From assembly GCA_900753285.1 (NCBI GenBank), contig CAADYN010000019.1, forward strand, positions 1 through 16,309: 16,309 nt of DNA, in the 5' to 3' direction. This DNA comes from Clostridia bacterium (GTDB lineage: Bacteria > Bacillota > Clostridia > Oscillospirales > CAG-272). The position numbers were made by a program, and so were the translations under genes. Under the pieces are notes generated by a model. That model was not told the DNA's origin. It worked only from the letters and a program-made list of their open reading frames with translations, and searched no databases. Below, one piece after another: positions 6,242-13,521 of the stretch. Positions within the stretch are counted from its first letter, which is position 1. Each line of letters begins with the position of its first letter.

Positions 6242-8524
6242 TTATCTGACTAATCTGTATTTTATTTTCCTGCGGTATTTTTCTGCTCCGCTGAGCTTTT
6301 CACTTATCTCTCCCGTTTTCTCGCAGTAGCTTATGTCAAGCACAGTGCAGTCTCCGTTTTCGTATGCGTAGCCGTCGCCTGCGTCATTGTAAAGCGAGAA
6401 CAAGCCGTCTTTTCCGCAGTATACCCGCACTTCACATTCGGCATTTGGATCTTCGTCGACATACTGCATGACGGGTGCCGTCGGTATAACAGAGCCTGCG
6501 CGGACAAACAGCGGAATGCGGTCTATCGTGCAGTCCACCCGAACATAGCGGCTTCCGTCATATTTCCGCTCAGTATAAAAGTCATACCATGTTCCCTCGG
6601 GAAAATATACGTCAATATAACGCTCGGGTGACTTTATCTCTGTAGAATCCGCACCGTAGTACATCGGATGTGTGACAGGGCAGACCAAAAGCTCGTGTCC
6701 GTACATATACTCTCCGTCAGCGTTATGAGCAGCTCTGTCGTTCGGGAAAGCAAGCGCAAGAGGTCTGAGCGGCATGATTCCACGTGAAGTTACGGCGGCG
6801 TTCAGCGAATAAAAATACGGAGAGAGCGAATACCTCAGCTGTATCGCCTTCTCGATAGCGTCGCGGAACATACTTCCCCTCTCACCGAACTGCCACACCT
6901 CACGCGGAGTATCTGTTCCGTGAGAGCGCATGAGCGGCGTGAATCCCGCAAACTGCATCCAACGCGTGTAAAGCTCCCTGTAGCCGAGGTCGTCCGCACC
7001 ATTCCGAAAGTCACCGTCACGGAACCACTCTCTTCCGTCTCTGACAAAGAATCCGCCGATATCGGTGTTCCAATACGCTTCACCGCATGAGATGTAGTTC
7101 TGCGCGATACGCACCTGCTTTCTCAGTGTCTCCCATGCCGCGCTCACATCCCCGCTCCATACGACAGTTCCGTATCTGTGCTGACCGGGATAGGACGAAC
7201 GCGTCAGGTTAATTACTCTCTCGTCGGAAACCCCGCGCTGTCCCTCATATATTCCACGGGAGTGGGCGAGGGAGTAGGCGTTTATCATGCTGTCGTCAAT
7301 GTACTTTTTGAATTCATCCGTGGATTTTTTCATTCTCTCGGGAAGCGGAGGACGTTCTTCACCTCCCCATACCGCGTCAAACGGCTCGGAGGAATCGCAC
7401 CACCATCCGTCAATACCGTAGCTGAAAAGGTTCTCATATGCCTGCTTCCAGTACAGCTTTCGCGCATCTTCGTCAAACGCATTGTATACGGAATGGTCGC
7501 CCAGCATCTTTCCCGCTTCTTCAAACTCCGCCTTGTCAATGGATTCTCCGCTCATGTTCGGCCAAATGGATATCATAAGGTGCATATGCATATCGTGAAG
7601 CTCTTTTGTCATCGCCGCGGGATCGGGGTAGCGGGATTTGTCAAAGCGTTTTTCTCCCCATGCGCTGTACTGCCAATACATCCAGTCCTGAATTATCCCG
7701 TCTATCGGCACACCGAGCTGTCTGTATTTCCGCGCAGTCTCAAGCAGGTCCTCTTCGGATACATATCGCTCCTTTGACTGGATATATCCGACAGCCCATT
7801 TCGGAAGCATCGGCGTCTCTCCCGTCAGATAGCGATACCCGCCGCACACATCGTCAAAATCCTCTCCGCAGATGAAGTAGAAGTCGAGCGCGTCAACCGA
7901 GTCAAAGTAGAATCTTCCGTACCGTCCGTCAGTTCCGTCAAATGTCATAAGTGACGAGCAGTCGAACAGGTACGCATAACATTTCGTTGAGACAAAATAC
8001 GGCAGTGCTATTCGCATATTCTCCTGATACAGCGGAACAAACTGCCCTCTCAGGCTCGCGTAGCCTTCCTCGTGACTGCCTAAGCCGTAGAGTGATTCTT
8101 CCTCAGAGAATTTCACCGTGAGCTTCGCGTGATTTGAGTATCTCGAAAACGCTCTTTCCGCTTCCCTCACTGAGGAACGTATTCCGTCAACTGTCTCCCT
8201 TGTCTCAACCAATCCGCCTATTGTGCTGTATATCGCGTATTCCTCCATGGAACAGCCGAACACACGCGAGAGTACCGTTCCGTCAGCCTTTTCAAAGCGA
8301 ATGTCAGGCTTATCTTTCGCAATATGCACCCGAAGAAACGACGTGGACAGGCATATCTTCTCACCGCTCTCTTCCATATTAACAGCGATATTTTCCGCAG
8401 CCTTTGCCCTCACTATCATGCTCTCCGACGGAGAATTTTTGCCGTAGGTTACGCGGACTGACTTTTCGCTCATTACGGTGATACGCAGTGCAGTCCCGTT
8501 TATGTCAAAGTTAAATTTATTCAT
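6242..8524 (-). CDS. GH31 family glycoside hydrolase, probable alpha-xylosidase
   Basis: A 760-residue cytoplasmic enzyme without signal peptide. It has an N-terminal beta-sandwich (to about residue 240), then the GH31 barrel opening at LPKWAVGYIQSKERY. The substrate-site Asp280 lies in IIQDWMYW. The nucleophile is Asp377 in GWWCDSSEPF and the acid/base Asp459 in WSGDVSAAW, followed by AYWNTDIGGFF and C-terminal beta domains. The WxDxxEP nucleophile block and QDWxYW are typical of alpha-xylosidases of the XylS/Xyl31 type rather than alpha-glucosidases (WxDMNE), so removal of alpha-xylosyl units from xyloglucan-type oligosaccharides is the best guess. It is the last gene of the minus-strand operon. 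Its ATG (8522-8524) overlaps the AraC stop as ATGA, with AAGGAAAG just upstream. Confidence 0.9.
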   Translation of the reverse strand: MNKFNFDINGTALRITVMSEKSVRVTYGKNSPSESMIVRAKAAENIAVNMEESGEKICLSTSFLRVHIAKDKPDIRFEKADGTVLSRVFGCSMEEYAIYSTIGGLVETRETVDGIRSSVREAERAFSRYSNHAKLTVKFSEEESLYGLGSHEEGYASLRGQFVPLYQENMRIALPYFVSTKCYAYLFDCSSLMTFDGTDGRYGRFYFDSVDALDFYFICGEDFDDVCGGYRYLTGETPMLPKWAVGYIQSKERYVSEEDLLETARKYRQLGVPIDGIIQDWMYWQYSAWGEKRFDKSRYPDPAAMTKELHDMHMHLMISIWPNMSGESIDKAEFEEAGKMLGDHSVYNAFDEDARKLYWKQAYENLFSYGIDGWWCDSSEPFDAVWGGEERPPLPERMKKSTDEFKKYIDDSMINAYSLAHSRGIYEGQRGVSDERVINLTRSSYPGQHRYGTVVWSGDVSAAWETLRKQVRIAQNYISCGEAYWNTDIGGFFVRDGREWFRDGDFRNGADDLGYRELYTRWMQFAGFTPLMRSHGTDTPREVWQFGERGSMFRDAIEKAIQLRYSLSPYFYSLNAAVTSRGIMPLRPLALAFPNDRAAHNADGEYMYGHELLVCPVTHPMYYGADSTEIKSPERYIDVYFPEGTWYDFYTERKYDGSRYVRVDCTIDRIPLFVRAGSVIPTAPVMQYVDEDPNAECEVRVYCGKDGLFSLYNDAGDGYAYENGDCTVLDISYCEKTGEISEKLSGAEKYRRKIKYRLVR

Positions 8525-9402
8525 GTTCTTTCCTTTTTTTCTTTAATCCATCCGAGCGGAGTCTGCCCCGTTGTGCTTTTGAACAGCTTTATGAAGTAGC
8601 TGACGTTCTGTATTCCTACAGCCGCCGCAGTTCCGGTTACATCCATGCCTTCCTCAAGCAGACGATATGCCTCCCGCAGTCTTACGGAATTAATATAATT
8701 TATCGGAGTGCAGCCGACATAATCGCGGAACAGGCGGAAGAGATATGTTTCGGATATGCTCAAATACTTCGCAAGAGTTGAAACGTTAAGCGGTTCTCTG
8801 TAGTGCTCTCCGATATATTCCATAATCCTTGTAACATACTGCACGCCGTATAAATAGTTCTCGTCGGCATAATGAAAGCTGTCAGCCTTATAGCATGACG
8901 CGAACATGGCGAAAAGATACGCCGTCACCATGCAGCTTTCGTGTCCTATTTCGATTATCTTCTCCTGATACTTCAGAATCCCGCTTATGACAGGAAGCAG
9001 TTCGTTATACCATTCGCTCCCCTGCTCCGCTTTTGCCTTAATCTGGATTTTCTGCTCAAGCATGGCGTCAATGCGCTTGTTTACCTCGTTTCCTCCGCTC
9101 ATGGTTTTCAAAATTCCGAGACTGAAAACAATATGCGACATCAGCCCGTGTGATTTTCTGAAGGTGCGGTGGATCAGCCCGGGATTGATGAAGAAGATAT
9201 CTCCAGGGACAACATCGTATTCTGTTTTATCAATATAGAGTGAGCCGCAAGCCTCGGAGTAAAATATCTCCATCTCATTATGCCAGTGTACGGGTACAAC
9301 AGGTCTGTTAAGCTCCCATTCCGGCATTCTGTAGCAGTAAAAGGGGTATTCGGCTTTTTTCCGTCTGTATTCTTCTTCAAGTAAAGTCTGCCGCTCAGTC
9401 AT
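8521..9402 (-). CDS. AraC-family transcriptional regulator with cupin sensor domain
   Basis: A 293-residue regulator, not closely similar to the one at 1641-2447. The cupin part carries HWHNEMEIFYSEACGSLYI, DVVPGDIFFINPGLIHRTF and similar strands in the first 90 residues. The C-terminal part is a typical AraC DNA-binding domain: LAKYLSISETYLFRLFRDYV, then TAAAVGIQNVSYFIKLFKST and TGQTPLGW. ATG 9400-9402 has GGAGAT upstream. It lies 26 bases after the second binding-protein gene and overlaps the GH31 start. It is thus inside the operon it probably controls, an arrangement different from the divergent regulator of the other locus. The ligand is presumably the operon's oligosaccharide (inference). 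Confidence 0.93.
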   Translation of the reverse strand: MTERQTLLEEEYRRKKAEYPFYCYRMPEWELNRPVVPVHWHNEMEIFYSEACGSLYIDKTEYDVVPGDIFFINPGLIHRTFRKSHGLMSHIVFSLGILKTMSGGNEVNKRIDAMLEQKIQIKAKAEQGSEWYNELLPVISGILKYQEKIIEIGHESCMVTAYLFAMFASCYKADSFHYADENYLYGVQYVTRIMEYIGEHYREPLNVSTLAKYLSISETYLFRLFRDYVGCTPINYINSVRLREAYRLLEEGMDVTGTAAAVGIQNVSYFIKLFKSTTGQTPLGWIKEKKERT

Positions 9403-9428
9403 AACGCATCTCCGTTTATGTTTTCGGA

Positions 9429-10901
9429 TTACTGCTCAACGATAGCGTCAACCGTTCTCTTGATGGATTTGCTCAGTGATTTCTGTCGTTTTGCGATTTC
9501 GGACGAAAGGTCGGGCTTGTTGTTTATGAACATCGGCTTGAACATTCCGTCGCGCAGGTCATTGCACCACCACGTGTCTCCGAGGTCATACTGACGGACG
9601 CTGAATATCAAGTCAAGCATCGCCAGAGATTCGGAGTCGCGTGAGCTTTTACGTTTCAGCGCTACCTCATAGTATTCCGGTATGACATTATTATAACCGT
9701 ATGACGCCATAGATTCAAGCAGTGCGCCCGCATATTCCGGATTTTTGTTTGTTATCGGAACAATAGCTATCTTGCATCCGCCCTCAACTCTGCTGTAGTA
9801 GCCGTTCTGCTCTTCGTTATACTTCGGGAACGGTATAATTCCGAAATCTGTTTCGATATCACGGAATTCTCTAAGGTAGTAAAATGTCTGTCCGGCAAAA
9901 AGCGCTCTGTCAGCGGAAAACTGCTGTGTAACATTTGTGCCAAAGTTGCTGTCCTCGCTTGTCGGGTACCATATTCCGCCGTCCCACATCATTTGGAACA
10001 CCTTTTCAACTATGCCGAAGAATCTCTCGTTTCCGTCAATGTTGAGGTACGGCAGGTCGTCCTTGTCCTTCGCTATGCTCTTCTCTCCTGCTGCCATCCA
10101 GAAGTTCGGGAGAACCTGTTTTGGCGAACTGACAAATCCGTATGAATCATCAACCGTCATTGTTCCGCTTCCGTCCACATCCGCAGTAGTCGCCTGAGCC
10201 ATCTTGTAAAAAGCGTCTAAGGTCCATTTTCCGTTCTCCACAAGCTCATACGGGTTATCAAGCGAATAATTCTGCACCAAAGTCTTGTTGAAGGTGAGAA
10301 TATGCGTAAGGTCGTAGTACGACAGATCATATGCACCGAACGCGAAATACGTCTTGTTGTTAAACGTAACGCACTTGTTTAAGCTGTCGTCCCAGTAAGG
10401 CTTTGAGAGGTCAATGTACTTCAGCTCGTCGCATGGAATTACCATCTTGTCCTTGATATAGTTCGGCGCGTACAAATCAAGCACAAAACAGATATCAAAG
10501 GAATCGTCGTCGCCCTTCACGAGGTTGCTCACATATGTCGTGCTGAAAACGTCGGAGGTATACGTCTCGATAATCGAAGTCTCAAACCTCTCTTCAATGG
10601 CGTTTTTCATGTTGTACTGCGCGTCGTTTACTCTTTCGCCGGTTATTTCTTCCGCAATAATGTTCTGTGTTGCCCACGACATCTCCGGCATAAGCAGATT
10701 CATATCCTTGCCGAAGCTCAACTCAGGCACGTTGTCAGCGGTGTTTTCGGTATCGCTCTCCGCTTCAACAGTCTCGGTATTTGTCTGCGCCGTCGAAGCA
10801 TCGGATTCGGTAGAAATGTTATCGCTGCCGGTTTCAGACGCCGCACATGAGCCGAGTAAGAAAACAAAAGCTGACAAAAAGCAGATGTATCTTTTTTTCA
10901 T
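9429..10901 (-). CDS. Extracellular solute-binding lipoprotein, paralogue of the 2593-4089 product
   Basis: A 490-residue lipoprotein with signal peptide MKKRYICFLSAFVFLLGSC and Cys19 as lipidation site, then an acidic Ser/Thr linker to about residue 60. It shares ordered blocks with the other binding protein: EITGERVNDAQYN, PKQVLPNFWMAAGEKSIAKD, YDLGDTWW, and an EF-hand-like loop D241-V-D243-G-S245-G-T-M-T-V-D-D252 at nearly the same position. The role is capture of an oligosaccharide for ABC import. It is the second gene of the minus-strand operon, 50 bases after the unknown lipoprotein. The ribosome site is unremarkable (AAGGA about 12 bases upstream). No membrane or ATPase component is encoded nearby. 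Confidence 0.9.
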   Translation of the reverse strand: MKKRYICFLSAFVFLLGSCAASETGSDNISTESDASTAQTNTETVEAESDTENTADNVPELSFGKDMNLLMPEMSWATQNIIAEEITGERVNDAQYNMKNAIEERFETSIIETYTSDVFSTTYVSNLVKGDDDSFDICFVLDLYAPNYIKDKMVIPCDELKYIDLSKPYWDDSLNKCVTFNNKTYFAFGAYDLSYYDLTHILTFNKTLVQNYSLDNPYELVENGKWTLDAFYKMAQATTADVDGSGTMTVDDSYGFVSSPKQVLPNFWMAAGEKSIAKDKDDLPYLNIDGNERFFGIVEKVFQMMWDGGIWYPTSEDSNFGTNVTQQFSADRALFAGQTFYYLREFRDIETDFGIIPFPKYNEEQNGYYSRVEGGCKIAIVPITNKNPEYAGALLESMASYGYNNVIPEYYEVALKRKSSRDSESLAMLDLIFSVRQYDLGDTWWCNDLRDGMFKPMFINNKPDLSSEIAKRQKSLSKSIKRTVDAIVEQ

Positions 10902-10951
10902 AATCTCAAATTATCCTTTCTTATAAGTTGCTCACGCCGGAGAATATGCCG

Positions 10952-11725
10952 TTATTTTGTGAGATATGCTCCCGTTATCTTAAGGTTCACATATGTTCCG
11001 GAGTATTCCACGCCCGCAAGTCCTATCTGGTCGATAATGTCGCCCGATTTGAATGCATCAAACGAAAGGAATGCTTCCGTCGGAACGTAGAACACGCCGC
11101 TCTCACCGTACACATTCATCGGAGCAAAAGATGACGCGTGATACGTCATTCCCTCGGGTCCCCAGCCGAACCAGTTTTCGCAGAGTACCTCGGATTTTGT
11201 TCCGTCGTCATGCACAAACTTGCACATCAACGCAATTTCCGAGTCCTCATCGCAGTCGTCACAGGTGTAGGTGAAGGCAAAATACTTGTACTCCTTCAGC
11301 ATGTCTTCTGTTATCGCGTCGTTCATCTGCGTGTTGTCGTCGCCGAGAATCCACTGACCGCCGTTTTCCTGTAGTAGAAATTCGGAAACAAGAATGTCGC
11401 CCGACAAGTCCAAAGCTCCGTCGAATACGCACGGAACATCCCCCTGTGCGGGAAGTCCGTTATCATCAGCGGAAGGCTCTGTTTCGGCTTTTGTCTCTCC
11501 CTCGGGTGCGCTTGTGTCAGAAGTTTCTGACTCGGGAGCATCAGTCTCAGGTGTCGCCGCGGGATCTGTCTCAGCGTTCTCCGAGCTTTCCGTCAGGCTC
11601 TTTACATCGGGATATGTTTCGGTGTTCTTTGCGGTTTCAGCTTCTCCGCCGCCGCATGAAGTCAAGGCTAAAGCTGCAATGAGTGCGGTTATGACAGTCT
11701 TTGATAAGTTGTTAAAGTTTTTCAT
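10952..11725 (-). CDS. Putative cell-surface lipoprotein of unknown function
   Basis: I do not recognise this 257-residue protein. The signal peptide ends in lipobox LTSC (Cys24). A long low-complexity acidic Ser/Thr/Pro linker runs to about residue 85. The rest is a single soluble domain of about 170 residues beginning VPCVFDGALDLSGDILVSEF and ending ITGAYLTK, with alternating strands, aromatic residues (WILGD, ENWFGWG) and a CDDCDEDSE motif that could form a disulfide or bind metal. A beta-sandwich carbohydrate-binding role would fit its position as first gene of the binding-protein/GH31 operon, but that is inference only. ATG 11725 is chosen over an ATG 13 codons upstream, because GAGGA lies eight bases before it and the signal peptide starts normally there. 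Confidence 0.75.
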   Translation of the reverse strand: MKNFNNLSKTVITALIAALALTSCGGGEAETAKNTETYPDVKSLTESSENAETDPAATPETDAPESETSDTSAPEGETKAETEPSADDNGLPAQGDVPCVFDGALDLSGDILVSEFLLQENGGQWILGDDNTQMNDAITEDMLKEYKYFAFTYTCDDCDEDSEIALMCKFVHDDGTKSEVLCENWFGWGPEGMTYHASSFAPMNVYGESGVFYVPTEAFLSFDAFKSGDIIDQIGLAGVEYSGTYVNLKITGAYLTK

Positions 11726-11804
11726 TTTTAATGTCCTCGTTTTATAGATTTTTTGTTTTTTCATATACCGAGCGTTTTCTGCTTCAAATATCCGTGTCTG
11801 CTCA

Positions 11805-11834
11805 TTTATATTTTAACTGTTCGACACTGATAAA
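11805..11834 (-). promoter_or_regulatory. Possible promoter of the lipoprotein/binding-protein/GH31 operon
   Basis: On the minus strand TTTATC (plus 11829-11834) and TATAAA (plus 11805-11810) are 18 bases apart, about 80 bases before the lipoprotein ATG. The match to consensus is moderate. The rest of 11726-11954 is A/T-rich and shows no other gene or clear repeat, and no copy of the 2503-2526 inverted repeat. Confidence 0.35.
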
Positions 11835-11954
11835 ATCTATAAGTAAAGCACACAAAAATAACACTATCCTGCACTCAATTAAAATCCGCGTGGAAAAAAA
11901 GCCCGAATATACCGCACAAACGCACTTTCGTAGGCAGAATAGTGTAAAAAGCGA

Positions 11955-13208
11955 TTATATTGCTGTAAGGCTCTTGATGTGGTTATATGCATCAAACTTT
12001 GTAAGCTGTTCGTTTACCTGAGCTGTCGATACGCCGGGCATACCTGACGCTATTTTCTTTGCTACTGCGGCTTTTGCTGTCGGAGAAACGGCTTTTGCCT
12101 TTCCATTCGCCGTCAATGTATTCATCATGGTGCTCCATTGCGAAGTCAAGGAATTTCTCCCAGTCTTTACGGGATATCTCCATTACTTCCGCGCTTGCAG
12201 GTTTCTTGATGTCGAGGTATGCTTCAATAACTCTGTCACCGTATCTTTCGGCAGAGGACTTGTTATCGACAAAGTAATATCCCACACCGAGTTTTTCTCC
12301 GTTCTTTCCGCGATTTGCAAGAGAGAATGTCCAAAAGTCGGCATTTGTTCCGTGATATACAACTTTAGGCGTGCCGTCTGTGTTCACGACTTTGCTTGAC
12401 GGTTGAGACTTAAAATCTTTGTCGTAGCCCTTGACAAGTGCGTACAAATCGGATATACTATACTCAGACCTTGTGTCTGGCATTGTGCCGTAGGATGTTT
12501 TTACATTCGGGGTACCGCCGGCAGGGTCTATTTTTATGCCTTTCAGATTGTAGAAACGTCTTCCCCCGTTCTCTGATCCGTATTCTTCCACTGTAACTTT
12601 TGCTATGTATAAATCATTATTAAAAATCACAGGAGAATAGAGTTTATGCATGAACAGAGTTTCATTATGCTTTTTAGAGGAAGTTTTCTCTGACACTTCT
12701 GTGTCAAGCAGAACTGCGTTTTCAATGATGTTTTTGATTTCGGACAGCATCTTTACGGAAACTTTTTCTCTGCCTGAATGGCTGTTTGTGTCGTTTTTGC
12801 CAATGTTTCCTGCACTGATAGCCCAATCGGAATCTTTGTTTGTGAATGTTCCCGTCGGCATAGTTTCTAAGGTTTCATATGCGCTTATATCTGAAACCGT
12901 TACAACATTCGTCTTTCCAGTATCATTCTCACGCCAGTCGCCGAACCATGCACGGAAGAACGGAGACTTTGTGCCGAGTTCTGAGTAGAACTTTTTCGCC
13001 CATTTTTCGGACTTCTGAATATCCTCCGATGTAAATTCGAATATGCTTTTTCTTCCGATTGAACGGAGCTGTTCTACGTCGGCTTGCGTTATTTTGGAAG
13101 AGGTGCCTGTATCAAGCTGCTTCGAGAATCTTACATCAGACAGCGTGTTCAGAACTTTCAGCCTGTCTGCTTCGTTGCCGTTTTCGTATGTTTTTGTTTC
13201 TATAGCAA
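11955..13208 (-). pseudogene. Relic of a mobile-element polyvalent protein (nuclease-like plus ADP-ribosyltransferase-like domains)
   Basis: One minus-strand frame stays open from the tRNA-Val terminator to about 12090 without a plausible start; an internal ATG at 12861 gives only 289 residues. In order it encodes a linker with VRFSKQ, the block FFRAWFGDWRENDTGKT common in phage and conjugative-element polyvalent proteins, a PBECR/LPD-type nuclease-like region (LYSPVIFNNDLYIAKVTVEE), then an ART-PolyVal-like domain (KVVYHGTNADFW, GVGYYFVDN, AERYG, AYLDIKKP). After EYIDGEWKGK the frame seems to shift at an A-run (12093-12096) into AVSPTAKAAVAKK to SLTAI, with stop at 11955-11957. The 5' part is missing and the base composition is more A/T-rich than the neighbours. 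It is best read as a decayed fragment of an integrated element. Confidence 0.7.
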
Positions 13209-13239
13209 CAAAAAAGCTCCCGTCTTTTGAACGAGAGCT
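13209..13239 (-). terminator. Terminator of tRNA-Val
   Basis: On the minus strand AGCTCTCGT (plus 13231-13239) pairs with ACGGGAGCT (plus 13215-13223), with one wobble, and is followed by TTTTTTG. It starts within two bases of the tRNA 3' end. Confidence 0.85.
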
Positions 13240-13240
13240 A

Positions 13241-13314
13241 TGGAGACAACTGGAATCGAACCAGTGACCCCTTGCATGTCAAGCAAGTACTCTAACCAGC
13301 TGAGCTATGCCTCC
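13241..13314 (-). tRNA. tRNA-Val (anticodon GAC)
   Basis: Minus-strand cloverleaf: acceptor GGAGGCA/TGTCTCC (one G-T pair), D-stem GCTC/GAGT, anticodon stem CTTGC/GCAAG with loop TTGACAT giving GAC (Val, codon GUC), T-stem ACTGG/CCAGT with loop TTCGATT. The discriminator is A; CCA is not encoded. It has its own promoter and terminator. The downstream (3') side borders a mobile-element relic, a common situation where tRNA 3' ends serve as integration sites. Confidence 0.95.
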
Positions 13315-13325
13315 GAGGTGAGAGT

Positions 13326-13354
13326 ATTATACCACATCTCCGCGCGGATTGCAA
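13326..13354 (-). promoter_or_regulatory. Promoter of tRNA-Val
   Basis: On the minus strand TTGCAA (plus 13349-13354) and consensus TATAAT (plus 13326-13331) are separated by exactly 17 bases, placing the start point a few bases before the mature tRNA 5' end. Confidence 0.85.
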
Positions 13355-13432
13355 TAGTTTTTCAAATTTTTCGCGTGATTTTTGTTCGTCGATATGCTCA
13401 ATATGACGCCGCTTTTTTCGTATGATACGTGC

Positions 13433-13461
13433 ATGAAAAACTCCGCTTTATCTGATATAAT
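13433..13461 (+). promoter_or_regulatory. Extended -10 promoter of the Gfo/Idh/MocA-fold gene
   Basis: TGATATAAT (13453-13461) is a consensus -10 with TGN extension, with ATGAAA (13433-13438) as a partial -35 at 17 bases. The surrounding 12 bases TCTGATATAATC are identical to the promoter of the binding-protein/GH36 operon at 2550-2561. The leader to the ATG is about 55 bases. Confidence 0.6.
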
Positions 13462-13521
13462 CTGATGTAACAGCTGTATCACGAACGCAAATATCGGTAC
13501 GGCGCAAAGAAAGGGTTAAAA

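Noticed and set aside
7178..7777. Open frame of 199 codons on the plus strand inside the GH31 gene
   Set aside because: It is antisense to conserved catalytic blocks of GH31, with no ribosome site or family motifs.
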